Shown here: positions 6,394-12,772 of the stretch, one piece after another | How positions within the stretch are numbered: the first letter of the stretch is position 1 | Layout: each line of letters starts with the position of its first letter | IMG/VR virus record: IMGVR_UViG_3300025120_000284 | Span: 1-32,184 of that record | Direction: 5' to 3' (one strand) | Length of the DNA stretch: 32,184 bases | Source of the DNA: a virus | Notes under the pieces: generated by a model | The model's input: the letters and a program-made list of their open reading frames with translations, nothing else | The model's database searches: none | What the model was told of the DNA's origin: nothing | Position numbers and translations under genes: made by a program

Positions 6394-7553
6394 TACAAAA
6401 CGATTTTTTCCAAATTGACTTTTTTATCTTTTAACATATGCAATGAAATTTTAATGTGTTCGATTTCAAAATTTGAATTGTTTGTTTTTCCCAATGATTC
6501 AACAAACGATTTTGATATGCGCCCACGATTTTTTTGTTTTTCTTTTTTTGATTCCAAATCCTTTTTTAATTTGTTGATCACCTTTTGATCGTCAACCAAT
6601 AAATTATGTTTTTTTAATGTCTTGTAAACAATCCCCCCAAAATTTGTGATGTAAAGTGAACCCGACGAAACAAATGTGTTGTATGGTTTCAACAAATTGT
6701 CCGTTATAAAATTCACGTGCAATCGTTTTTTTTCTTCTTCACTTACAACGGGCGGTTTAAATTCTTGTTTTTGCGGTGCGTTTTGTTGTCTATGCGGAAC
6801 GTTTGGCGCGGAACGTCCCCATTGATCATTTCCGAACCTTCGGTTCTTTGCAACCTCTATTTTCGCCCAATTCAAAAAATGCGATTTTGTTTCCTTAATT
6901 GATTTGAACGCGTCATCTTTTAAATTTTGTTCGTCAACAAATTGTTGCAATAATTTTTCCGTGTGAAATGGATTCAATAAAAGATACCGCGAACAATGTT
7001 CCAACCACATTGTTTGATTTTTTAATTCTTTTACGTCAATACAAATTGCGCCGTTAATTATTGAATTCACTTTTTGATTCATTTTTGGATCGTCCATTAA
7101 TTTTTTGGTTTCAACTTTTGGTTCTTCTTTTAAAATTTCAAAATCTTTTTTTATATATTTTTTTTCTTTTTTAATTGTTTTATTAATTGTTTTATTATCT
7201 TGTTTATTATGTGTTAAATTTTCCGTGTGTCTGCTTTTAAGTTTTTTTAAACTCTGCATTTCCATTTTTTTAAAATCTGCTTTTAAAATGCGTGTGCGTC
7301 CGTCGAACGAAACTTGTTCAATGTAACCCAATTTTTTCAATTTAGAAACCGACGTTGAAATGGTTGTTTTGGTAACACCTAAAAATTCGGCGAAATAATC
7401 ATTGGACGCAAAACACCCACGTTCGTTGTCCAACGATTCAATTTCAATCAATAAAATTTTATCCGTCCAACTTAATTTTTTGTTCAAATAAATTTCGCGG
7501 GGAATCCATATCCCTAAAAATTGGCGGTTTTCTTTGGTTTGTTTGTTTTCCAT
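6393..7553 (-). CDS. Replication initiation protein with N-terminal winged helix
   Basis: A 386-residue protein. Residues 1-95 form a winged helix-turn-helix of the phage replisome organiser/RepA-like type: LGIWIPREIYLNKKLSWTDK, then FLGVTKTTISTSVSKLKKLG as the recognition helix region. A lysine-rich linker with runs of K and E (about 105-150) separates it from a C-terminal helical domain (about 165-300, with LLLNPFHTEKLLQQFVDEQN and HFLNWAKIEVAKNRRFGNDQ) that looks like the DnaD-type region used to load helicase. Position between SSB and nuclease genes supports replication initiation. No helicase or polymerase is encoded, so host machinery would be recruited. The poly-K linker is coded by a long AT-only stretch, a possible origin region. 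Confidence 0.8.
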   Translation of the reverse strand: MENKQTKENRQFLGIWIPREIYLNKKLSWTDKILLIEIESLDNERGCFASNDYFAEFLGVTKTTISTSVSKLKKLGYIEQVSFDGRTRILKADFKKMEMQSLKKLKSRHTENLTHNKQDNKTINKTIKKEKKYIKKDFEILKEEPKVETKKLMDDPKMNQKVNSIINGAICIDVKELKNQTMWLEHCSRYLLLNPFHTEKLLQQFVDEQNLKDDAFKSIKETKSHFLNWAKIEVAKNRRFGNDQWGRSAPNVPHRQQNAPQKQEFKPPVVSEEEKKRLHVNFITDNLLKPYNTFVSSGSLYITNFGGIVYKTLKKHNLLVDDQKVINKLKKDLESKKEKQKNRGRISKSFVESLGKTNNSNFEIEHIKISLHMLKDKKVNLEKIVL

Positions 7554-7569
7554 TCTGCAAATCTAAAAA

Positions 7570-7878
7570 TTAAAACGGCATATCGTCGTCCGATGTGTGA
7601 AAATTATTTTGATTTGTTGAAACATTTTGTGATTGATTGTTTGTTTGTTGTTGTGGAACAAATTGTGAAACTTCGCAATAATGCGTCAATCCGTTTTCCG
7701 CTTTTTCACGACGTGATTTTATTTCCAATGTAATTTTTCCGTCACTTTTTGCGTGTTTTTTTAATTGATCCGCAAAATCAAATGCGTTAACAATTTCACA
7801 TTTAATAATTGATCCGCCATTGTCAAATTGTTTTTCTCTAATGAATATTCCATTCATAAAAATTTTGTCTTCGTTCAT
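7570..7878 (-). CDS. Single-stranded DNA-binding protein-like
   Basis: A 102-residue protein ending in DDDMPF, the acidic tip by which SSB proteins bind partner proteins, preceded by a Q/N-rich disordered linker (about 74-95). Residues 1-72 are beta-rich and compatible with an OB fold (IFIREKQF, SIIKCEIVNAF, KITLEIKSRRE) but shorter than a full bacterial SSB (about 110 residues in the fold). It sits directly before the replication initiator with a 16-nt gap. A reduced SSB or SSB-like protein is the most economical reading; the shortened fold is the main uncertainty. Confidence 0.78.
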   Translation of the reverse strand: MNEDKIFMNGIFIREKQFDNGGSIIKCEIVNAFDFADQLKKHAKSDGKITLEIKSRREKAENGLTHYCEVSQFVPQQQTNNQSQNVSTNQNNFHTSDDDMPF

Positions 7879-7889
7879 TTTTTTTGTTT

Positions 7890-8084
7890 TTAATTATTTT
7901 TTAATTTTTCTTTTTTTGCAATATATCGTTCCGCATATATTTTGTTAATCGTTTCACGTGGCAAATTAAAATGGATTGACGCGTTTAAAATTGTTGATTG
8001 GTGATCCAATATCCATTTCAAAATTGTGTCCTTTTTGTCTTCGCTTAATGATTCGAACGACTTATAAATTCTTGGTTTCGGCAT
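7890..8084 (-). CDS. Small helix-turn-helix protein
   Basis: A 64-residue basic protein. After MPKPRIYKSFESLSEDKKD comes a helix-turn-helix pattern at about 25-55: TILNASIHFNLPRETINKIY, with basic residues after it (ERYIAKKEKLKNN). It overlaps the preceding HTH gene by 23 nt in a different frame and lies 11 nt before the SSB-like gene. Likely a DNA-binding regulator of early genes, or an adaptor; target unknown. Confidence 0.78.
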   Translation of the reverse strand: MPKPRIYKSFESLSEDKKDTILKWILDHQSTILNASIHFNLPRETINKIYAERYIAKKEKLKNN

Positions 8085-8283
8085 TGATTATGTCGTCTAA
8101 TTGTTCCAATTTTAAATCCGTCATTTTTCCGATTGTTTTTAATTGATTCAATCGAAACATTGTTGGGTTTTCGCAATAACTTTTGATCGTTGGTTGCGAC
8201 AATTTTAATTCCGTTCCTAAATCACGTTTTGAAACCCCGTGAAATCTTAACGTCTTTGAAAATTCGTTGTCTTTTTTCTTCAT
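8062..8283 (-). CDS. Small HTH regulator-like protein
   Basis: A 73-residue protein from the start MKKKDNEFSKTLRFHG. A longer reading from 8316 would overlap the preceding gene by 17 nt and add 11 residues; I prefer 8283 because it has the A-rich leader ACAAAAAAAATG and no overlap. Residues 15-40 (GVSKRDLGTELKLSQPTIKS) fit a XRE-like helix-turn-helix. The remainder is a helix pair, LKTIGKMTDLKLEQLDDIIN. A candidate for the phage's early-gene regulator, and so a candidate binder of the shared GGAATGAAA element; no direct evidence links them. Confidence 0.75.
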   Translation of the reverse strand: MKKKDNEFSKTLRFHGVSKRDLGTELKLSQPTIKSYCENPTMFRLNQLKTIGKMTDLKLEQLDDIINAETKNL

Positions 8284-8299
8284 TTTTTTTGTTTTATAG

Positions 8300-8587
8300 T
8301 TAATTAAATACGCCACGTTTACACATTTCGCGGAATTGTTCGCGACAATCTTTGTGGTTTTGATTTTCTTTTAATTCAAAAACTAATTTTGACATTTCCG
8401 ATTGACGCATTGTGTCAATGTCATTCAACATAATTTGTTTTTGTTCTTCGGTGTTTAATGAATTCATAATTAATGATTCAACAAATCCCAAATAATTAAA
8501 TGATCCCGTTTCGGCAACAATTGGATCGTCTATGTCGTCCAATATGTCGTCAATCCATTGATCGTCATTTTTTTGATCGCTTGACAT
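8300..8587 (-). CDS. Hypothetical acidic protein
   Basis: A 95-residue protein of unknown function. The N-terminal 25 residues are very acidic (DDQWIDDILDDIDD); the middle is helical (YLGFVESLIMNSLNTEEQKQ) and the C-terminus (about 75-95) turns basic with two cysteines (DCREQFREMCKRG). It overlaps the preceding membrane-protein gene by 23 nt. The pattern resembles the many small uncharacterised replication-operon proteins of Bacteroidota phages; I cannot assign a role. Confidence 0.78.
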   Translation of the reverse strand: MSSDQKNDDQWIDDILDDIDDPIVAETGSFNYLGFVESLIMNSLNTEEQKQIMLNDIDTMRQSEMSKLVFELKENQNHKDCREQFREMCKRGVFN

Positions 8588-8855
8588 ATTTTCGTTTTTT
8601 GTTTTTGATTATTGTTTTTTTGTTTTCTTCAACTTGTTTGTTGATTTCGTCTTTTATATATAATGAATAAAAGAATGGATCAACTTTTGGATCGTCTTTG
8701 AAAACTTTTTTGATCACGTCTTTTTCAATTTTTGATGTTTTTAAATTACGTGTTGACATAATTTTTAAACCTCTAATCAATCCGTTTGCAAACGCAACCG
8801 CAATGAAAATGAAAAATAAAATGATTGATAAAATAATGATTGTGATTTTTAACAT
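8565..8855 (-). CDS. Small membrane protein with cytoplasmic basic tail
   Basis: A 96-residue protein with one strong N-terminal transmembrane helix (residues 3-25, ITIIILSIILFFIFIAVAFA) and no signal-peptidase site. The rest is a charged helical domain ending in KNKKRKYVKRSKK, expected to face the cytoplasm. Located in the replication operon, 11 nt after the annealing-protein candidate and overlapping the next gene by 23 nt. Possible roles are anchoring replication at the membrane or interfering with host envelope functions; unknown. Confidence 0.8.
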   Translation of the reverse strand: MLKITIIILSIILFFIFIAVAFANGLIRGLKIMSTRNLKTSKIEKDVIKKVFKDDPKVDPFFYSLYIKDEINKQVEENKKTIIKNKKRKYVKRSKK

Positions 8856-8866
8856 TGCTTTTTGTT

Positions 8867-9358
8867 TTATGAATTATAATCGATAAACGCTTGTCCGATG
8901 TTCCCCAAATCCGTTTTTGGTTCGTCTTTGTCCGTTGGCGGTGTTGGTTGTGGCGGACGTTTAAAATCGTCGGCTTCAACTTCGGAATATACCCCCAAAC
9001 TATAAAATTCCGTCAACATTAAAATTGCGCGTCCCTTACTTCTTTTTTCCGCCATTTCTAAATAATATGTTGATTTGCAATTTTTCGGTTGTGCGGTTGA
9101 ATATGATTCAATTTCAATTGTTCCGTTTTCGGTTTCTTTTGTTGCCATACATTTAACCGCGCAAAAATCACGTTCACAAACAATGACTTCATATTTTAAT
9201 TTGATGTTGTCGTGTGACATTATTTTTTCGATTCCCGTTCGTGTGACAATTGGGATTTTTCGTCCGCCCATTTTCATTGTGAAAATGTCTTCGCGATCCA
9301 ATTTATAATGTTTGAATAATGTTTTCAAACGTTCGCGTTGTGTGTTGTTGTTTTCCAT
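8867..9358 (-). CDS. Candidate Rad52/Sak-like recombination protein
   Basis: A 163-residue protein. Residues 30-125 carry a pattern reminiscent of single-strand annealing proteins: a beta-sheet (GGRKIPIVTRTGIEKI, LKYEVIVCERDFCAVKCMAT) followed by the helix STYYLEMAEKRSKGRAILML, comparable with the 'A.KRA..R' helix of Rad52/DdrA-like folds. A P/T-rich linker (134-145) leads to a short end peptide (GQAFIDYNS). It lies in the replication operon upstream of SSB, as annealing proteins often do. No significant match can be claimed from sight; a generic nucleic-acid-binding protein is the alternative. Confidence 0.8.
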   Translation of the reverse strand: MENNNTQRERLKTLFKHYKLDREDIFTMKMGGRKIPIVTRTGIEKIMSHDNIKLKYEVIVCERDFCAVKCMATKETENGTIEIESYSTAQPKNCKSTYYLEMAEKRSKGRAILMLTEFYSLGVYSEVEADDFKRPPQPTPPTDKDEPKTDLGNIGQAFIDYNS

Positions 9359-9378
9359 TTTGTTTTTTTTTGGTTCTA

Positions 9379-9410
9379 CAAATTTAATAATAAAGTTTTA
9401 TAAAATGCAA
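9379..9410 (-). promoter_or_regulatory. Possible promoter before the annealing-protein candidate
   Basis: Minus strand TTG (9410-9408), 21 nt, TAAATTTG (9386-9379), then a leader with AACCAAAAAAAAACA, a degenerate version of the shared leader, before the ATG at 9358. Lacks GGAATGAAA. Confidence 0.5.
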
Positions 9411-9674
9411 TTATTTTTTATAAATGTTTCCGCCATATCGCGGGTTTGAATCCGCGTCAATGATTCCGTTTCCAACAACACGCAATCCATTAACAATGTC
9501 ACCACGTGTTGCGTTCTTAATTAGACGTTCCCATTTTGTGAAATTTCGATAACCCGAATCGACACACGTTCGAAATGATCGTTCGCCATCATTGAAAAAA
9601 AGATAATACATTGTTCCCCCCGTTTTTTGTGACGGAACGGATTTTTGGTTTTTGTAATGAAATTGTTTTGACAT
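9411..9674 (-). CDS. Hypothetical basic protein, 87 aa
   Basis: An 87-residue basic protein (MSKQFHYKNQKSVPSQKTGG...). The centre has beta-type segments (TMYYLFFNDGERSFRTCVDS) and the C-terminus is glycine/asparagine-rich (VVGNGIIDADSNPRYGGNIY). Not recognised; no metal-binding or enzyme motif. The ATG is 2 nt after the stop of the 44-residue gene upstream, so the three genes 9951-9411 form a tight cluster. Confidence 0.78.
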   Translation of the reverse strand: MSKQFHYKNQKSVPSQKTGGTMYYLFFNDGERSFRTCVDSGYRNFTKWERLIKNATRGDIVNGLRVVGNGIIDADSNPRYGGNIYKK

Positions 9675-9676
9675 AA

Positions 9677-9811
9677 TTATTGTTTGTTTTTTGATTTGGT
9701 TTTTAAATAAAAAAGAATTGCATTCATTTGTTTTTGTTCTTCTTTTTTGTCTTTTGGTTTATTTTTTATTATTTCTAATAATTTTTTTTTAATGAATTTT
9801 TCCGTGTCCAT
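9677..9811 (-). CDS. Micro-gene, 44 aa, lysine-rich
   Basis: ATG at 9811, stop TAA at 9677. The product starts MDTEKFIKKKLLEIIKNKPK and ends FYLKTKSKNKQ; it is helical and about one third lysine. It begins 2 nt after the stop of the gene upstream and ends 2 nt before the ATG of gene 9411-9674. This spacing on both sides is the main evidence that it is real. Function unknown. Confidence 0.68.
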   Translation of the reverse strand: MDTEKFIKKKLLEIIKNKPKDKKEEQKQMNAILFYLKTKSKNKQ

Positions 9812-9813
9812 AA

Positions 9814-9951
9814 TTATATTGTTTTAATAGTTATGACGCCACGCCACGTGTCCAATGAATGAACGCAAACAACGCCCGTGTCCAATTGGATTGATTCAAT
9901 AATTTGATGTCTTGAAAACAGGTTTTTAAATACTGATAATAAATTTTTCAT
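9814..9951 (-). CDS. Micro-gene, 45 aa
   Basis: ATG at 9951 behind an A-rich leader (AAACAAACAAA), stop TAA at 9814. The product starts MKNLLSVFKNLFSRHQIIES, an amphipathic helix, and ends in a short beta segment (GVVCVHSLDTWRGVITIKTI). It follows the hairpin 9969-9989 and is 2 nt from the next micro-gene. Function unknown. Confidence 0.65.
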   Translation of the reverse strand: MKNLLSVFKNLFSRHQIIESIQLDTGVVCVHSLDTWRGVITIKTI

Positions 9952-9968
9952 TTTGTTTGTTTTAATAT

Positions 9969-9989
9969 GGGCGGGAATCACACCCGCCC
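9969..9989 (-). other. GGGCGGG hairpin after the papain-like gene
   Basis: Perfect 7-bp stem GGGCGGG (9969-9975) / CCCGCCC (9983-9989), loop of 7, starting 8 nt after the stop of gene 9998-10402. No T run follows on the minus strand. Same stem as at 5591-5612 and 10430-10450. Confidence 0.65.
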
Positions 9990-9997
9990 GTTTTTAA

Positions 9998-10402
9998 TTA
10001 TTTGTTTTTGATGTAATATGAAAACACGCGGTTTGGTTCGTCCCAACTATTTGTTCGGGAATCCCACGTGTCGAAAATTGTTCCGTTGATCATTGCAACC
10101 CAATGTTTGCGAACGTGACAAATAATCGTTTTGTTTTTTGGGATTAATTTTGAATTCATACGAACCATTCGTTTTCCAAACTTGATTCGTTCCCAACCTT
10201 GTTGTTCTAAATATGCAACACACGTTGAATCCGCGTTTGGGAAATTTCCCGTTTCCAATGATATTGAAAACAAATCGTTCCAAACTTTTTTGTAATCTTG
10301 ATGTGTTGCAATTGCGATTGCTCGAATCACACAATCACCCGCGCGTGTGTCTGCTTTTGGAAATGCTTGTTTTCGTCCGCCGTCAAATTTTGTAAATTTC
10401 AT
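9998..10402 (-). CDS. Candidate papain-like cysteine peptidase/transglutaminase fold protein
   Basis: A 134-residue protein with the three pieces of a Cys-His-Asp triad in papain-like order: C24 at the start of a helix (AGDCVIRAIAIATH), H100 in a strand (CHVRKHWVAMING) and D111 or D114 shortly after (IFDTWDS). The spacing and the 'GDCVIRAI' helix are typical of compact papain-like folds. Such small phage proteins could cut or modify host proteins; the substrate is unknown. The ATG at 10402 is 3 nt after the shared leader, and the gene is preceded and followed by GGGCGGG hairpins. Fold assignment is from pattern only. Confidence 0.83.
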   Translation of the reverse strand: MKFTKFDGGRKQAFPKADTRAGDCVIRAIAIATHQDYKKVWNDLFSISLETGNFPNADSTCVAYLEQQGWERIKFGKRMVRMNSKLIPKNKTIICHVRKHWVAMINGTIFDTWDSRTNSWDEPNRVFSYYIKNK

Positions 10403-10405
10403 AAT

Positions 10406-10420
10406 TGGTTTTTTTTGGTT
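10406..10420 (-). promoter_or_regulatory. Shared translation leader AACCAAAAAAAACCA (copy 4)
   Basis: Exact copy, 3 nt before the ATG at 10402, downstream of the hairpin at 10430-10450. No promoter of its own is seen between the two genes, so the leader works inside a polycistronic transcript. Confidence 0.75.
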
Positions 10421-10429
10421 TGATTAAAT

Positions 10430-10450
10430 GGGCGGGATTCGTTCCCGCCC
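10430..10450 (-). other. GGGCGGG hairpin between two early genes
   Basis: Perfect 7-bp stem GGGCGGG (10430-10436) / CCCGCCC (10444-10450), loop of 7. It lies 9 nt after the stop of the 78-residue gene and 9 nt before the shared leader of the next gene; followed by ATTTAATC, not by a T run. Confidence 0.65.
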
Positions 10451-10459
10451 TTGTTGTTA

Positions 10460-10696
10460 TTATCTTGCAATTGCTTTTGCTAAAAATGTGAAAAAGTGCA
10501 TAACGTCGCCGTTGTGAAAATCAATTTTTACCAATGTGTTTTTGATTTGGTTTTGTTCGTGTTGTGGTGCGATTAAGATGTGTTCAACAACAACGCCCAA
10601 TGGGATAATGTTTAATCCGCTTTTTCCTTCAACGTCAATTGTTGTGTGAATGTTTAATCCTTTTTCTTCGATTAGTGTGTTGATCCAATTTTTCAT
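10460..10696 (-). CDS. Small hypothetical early protein, 78 aa
   Basis: A 78-residue protein starting MKNWINTLIEEKGLNIHTTI and ending HFFTFLAKAIAR. The start at 10696 is fixed by the shared leader 4 nt upstream; the longer in-frame ATG at 10759 would include the promoter. The sequence alternates strand and helix (GLNIIPLGVVVEHIL, IKNTLVKIDFHNGDV) and resembles conserved hypothetical proteins of Bacteroidota mobile DNA that I recall but cannot name. First gene behind the promoter at 10746-10809. Confidence 0.83.
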   Translation of the reverse strand: MKNWINTLIEEKGLNIHTTIDVEGKSGLNIIPLGVVVEHILIAPQHEQNQIKNTLVKIDFHNGDVMHFFTFLAKAIAR

Positions 10697-10700
10697 TTTG

Positions 10701-10715
10701 TGGTTTTTTTTGGTT
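10701..10715 (-). promoter_or_regulatory. Shared translation leader AACCAAAAAAAACCA (copy 5)
   Basis: Exact copy, 4 nt before the ATG at 10696, about 30 nt after the -7 box at 10753-10746. Confidence 0.75.
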
Positions 10716-10745
10716 TTCGTCAAAACTTTGTGTCTTAACTTGGTG

Positions 10746-10809
10746 TAAAGATACAACAAAGTTTCATTCCACCAAACATTTTTTCACTTTTATTGAAAAA
10801 AACTTTCAT
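10746..10809 (-). promoter_or_regulatory. Promoter with GGAATGAAA element starting the early region
   Basis: Minus strand TTTG (10776-10773), 19 nt, TATCTTTA (10753-10746); GGAATGAAA at 10770-10762, 8 nt before the -7 box; upstream inverted repeat ATGAAAGTTTTTTTCA at 10809-10794, identical to that at 6013-5998. It lies in the gap after the phosphoesterase gene and would start transcription of the early/replication genes. Confidence 0.78.
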
Positions 10810-10830
10810 TATCTGATAAGAAATTGGAAA

Positions 10831-12084
10831 TTATTTCACCAAATTGTGCGCGAATTGGCATATTAAACCTTCGTTTTCGTCCCAAATGAACGCTTCACAA
10901 CTACGAATTCCGCCCGTGTAACCTTTTAAATTGTGCCACGCGTCCGTTCCACTCAATGATCGCATAAAACGAATCGTGATTCCCTTTATTTCTTGCGTTG
11001 ACATAAATTTTATTTCCTTTTTATGGTGTAAATGTCCAATGTGTATTTCACGAAATTGTGTTTTTGCCCATAATTTAGGGACTTCGGACGCCACCAACAA
11101 CGGCAAATCAATAATTTTTTCATTGTTTCCGTGTGTGTATGTGATCAAACAATTTCCGAATTGATAATGTTTTCGCGGTGTTGGTTGATTGTTAACGTCA
11201 ACGTTTGGGTTGTTGTGATACCAACACGACAAAACGTCCCCAACATAAAATGATCGTTCCCAATCGTGGTTTCCTTGCACAATTACAACGTCAACGGGCG
11301 CAACCTTTGACAAAAGATCAATTCCCGCGATCAACAATTCGCGTCCCGCCTTGAATGTTTTTTGCCACCTCACGTCCTCGTCTTGTGGTGTTCCCGCGCT
11401 TGTTTGATTCCAACGTGAATCCGAATTAAAAAAATCGTTTCCAACGGGAAAAACAACGCGTTTGATGTCGTAACCTTCCGAACGTTTAATAATGGCGGAA
11501 ATGGCGTTTAAAAATAGTTTTGACGCAATTTTGGTGTCGTAATTGTCCCCCGTTTCCAACCCCCAACATAATTTGCCAAAATGCAAATCAAAAATGTTGA
11601 CTTCTAATAATTGCCCGTTGTTTATTTTTTTATAATTATTCGGTTTGTAAATGGGCGCGAAACTTTTTATTTCTTCTAAAATTTCGTTTTTTATTTCTTT
11701 GATGTTTAAAACGTTGTTGTTTGGTTTTAACCACGCTTTAATTTGAAATAATGGTTCGACAATAATTTGTCCGTCAACATTTGATCCAACTTCCCATTTG
11801 TTCACAACGTAACGTTCAATTTCCCAAATGTCCAAATCAATTTGACAATGATTCACCAAATCGTCAATTGTTTTGATTCGGTTTGATTTTGGCGTTTCAA
11901 TTGTTGCGCCGTTTTTATTTTGTGTGAAAATAGATTCTTCGCCACCTTCCATTGCTTCGACACATTTTTTCAAATAATATAATTGTGTCGGTTGTGGGTG
12001 TTTTTGAAATGCCGTGACAAATGGTTGCATTTCTTTTGAAAAATACGGGCGAAATGGTTTATGTGATTTTTGCCCTTTTTTCAT
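10831..12084 (-). CDS. Metallophosphoesterase (calcineurin-like)
   Basis: A 417-residue protein. The C-terminal part has the full set of two-metal phosphoesterase motifs: D166-x-H168 (DLHFGKL), GND at 215-217, GNHD at 271-274, H318 (THGN) and GHLHH at 350-354. Residues 1-160 form an N-terminal domain rich in charged helices (ending KNEILEEIK), probably for DNA or partner binding. Related phage enzymes are nucleases or phosphodiesterases of the SbcD/Mre11 type, so a role in DNA processing is likely but the substrate is unknown. Its ATG overlaps the spanin stop by 4 nt, so it is expressed with the lysis genes, an odd place for a replication enzyme. Confidence 0.92.
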   Translation of the reverse strand: MKKGQKSHKPFRPYFSKEMQPFVTAFQKHPQPTQLYYLKKCVEAMEGGEESIFTQNKNGATIETPKSNRIKTIDDLVNHCQIDLDIWEIERYVVNKWEVGSNVDGQIIVEPLFQIKAWLKPNNNVLNIKEIKNEILEEIKSFAPIYKPNNYKKINNGQLLEVNIFDLHFGKLCWGLETGDNYDTKIASKLFLNAISAIIKRSEGYDIKRVVFPVGNDFFNSDSRWNQTSAGTPQDEDVRWQKTFKAGRELLIAGIDLLSKVAPVDVVIVQGNHDWERSFYVGDVLSCWYHNNPNVDVNNQPTPRKHYQFGNCLITYTHGNNEKIIDLPLLVASEVPKLWAKTQFREIHIGHLHHKKEIKFMSTQEIKGITIRFMRSLSGTDAWHNLKGYTGGIRSCEAFIWDENEGLICQFAHNLVK

Positions 12085-12551
12085 ATTTTAAAAAAACGTT
12101 TTATAATTAAAAACCCAACGATCAAAACAACACCAAAAATTGTCCAATCTTTTATTTGTTTTGTGATTGGTGATTTCTGAATTACTATTTTTTCAATTGG
12201 AATTTCGCGATCAATATAAATTGTGTCACCTATACATTCGCCCGTCAAATAAATTAACGAATCGGTTTTTATATATTTAATAATTAATTTGTCGCGTTCA
12301 ACAATGATTGTGTCGTTTATGTTGCCAAAAACAAACGACGTGTCAACTTCGACGCTTTGAATGTTTATTGTGTCCGACAATCGGATCGTGTCCGTCGGTT
12401 GGATTAATTCGGGAAAACGTTTTGTTAATACAATGATTTTTTCCGATGCCCTTTGTTTTTGGCACTCATAACGATTGACGGGTGATTTTAACGAACAACA
12501 ACCCGATAAAACAACCAATAAAAAAACTAATATGTTATTTTTTACATTCAC
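12081..12551 (-). CDS. Unimolecular spanin (lipoprotein with C-terminal membrane anchor)
   Basis: A 156-residue protein built like the u-spanins that fuse inner and outer membranes in the last step of lysis. It has a lipoprotein signal (residues 1-17, hydrophobic ILVFLLVVLS) with lipobox LSGC and lipidated C18, a beta-rich periplasmic part with repeated D-T-I motifs (PTDTIRLSDT, GNINDTIIV, CIGDTIYI), and a transmembrane helix at 136-151 (WTIFGVVLIVGFLII) followed by KRFFKI. Both anchors in one chain distinguishes this from two-gene Rz/Rz1 spanins. Adjacent holin and amidase genes support the call. An alternative is a lipoprotein of other function. Confidence 0.85.
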   Translation of the reverse strand: MNVKNNILVFLLVVLSGCCSLKSPVNRYECQKQRASEKIIVLTKRFPELIQPTDTIRLSDTINIQSVEVDTSFVFGNINDTIIVERDKLIIKYIKTDSLIYLTGECIGDTIYIDREIPIEKIVIQKSPITKQIKDWTIFGVVLIVGFLIIKRFFKI

Positions 12552-12759
12552 AATTTAAACACGTTGAACCACTCGGACGTTTTGTTTCGCCGTATATGTA
12601 ACCGATGACAAATGGTGACAAACTCGCAAAATATGTTGCCAATGACGTCAAATCCGTTCCGTTGTTAATTCCTTTGATTCCAAACACAATCCAACACAAA
12701 ATCATAATTGATGTTATTATTGCGCGTTTTGATGTTATTAATTTTGATAAATTCTTCAT
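12535..12759 (-). CDS. Holin candidate with two transmembrane helices
   Basis: A 74-residue protein with a positively charged N-terminus (MKNLSKLITSKR), transmembrane helix at about 13-29 (AIITSIMILCWIVFGI) and a second at about 38-56 (SLATYFASLSPFVIGYIYG), ending in a polar, cysteine-containing tail (CLNCECKK). Size, topology and its place between amidase and spanin fit a class II holin. It overlaps the spanin gene by 17 nt. Gene 13423-13608 also encodes a small membrane protein and is the competing holin candidate. Confidence 0.75.
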   Translation of the reverse strand: MKNLSKLITSKRAIITSIMILCWIVFGIKGINNGTDLTSLATYFASLSPFVIGYIYGETKRPSGSTCLNCECKK

Positions 12760-12772
12760 TTTATGTTATTTT

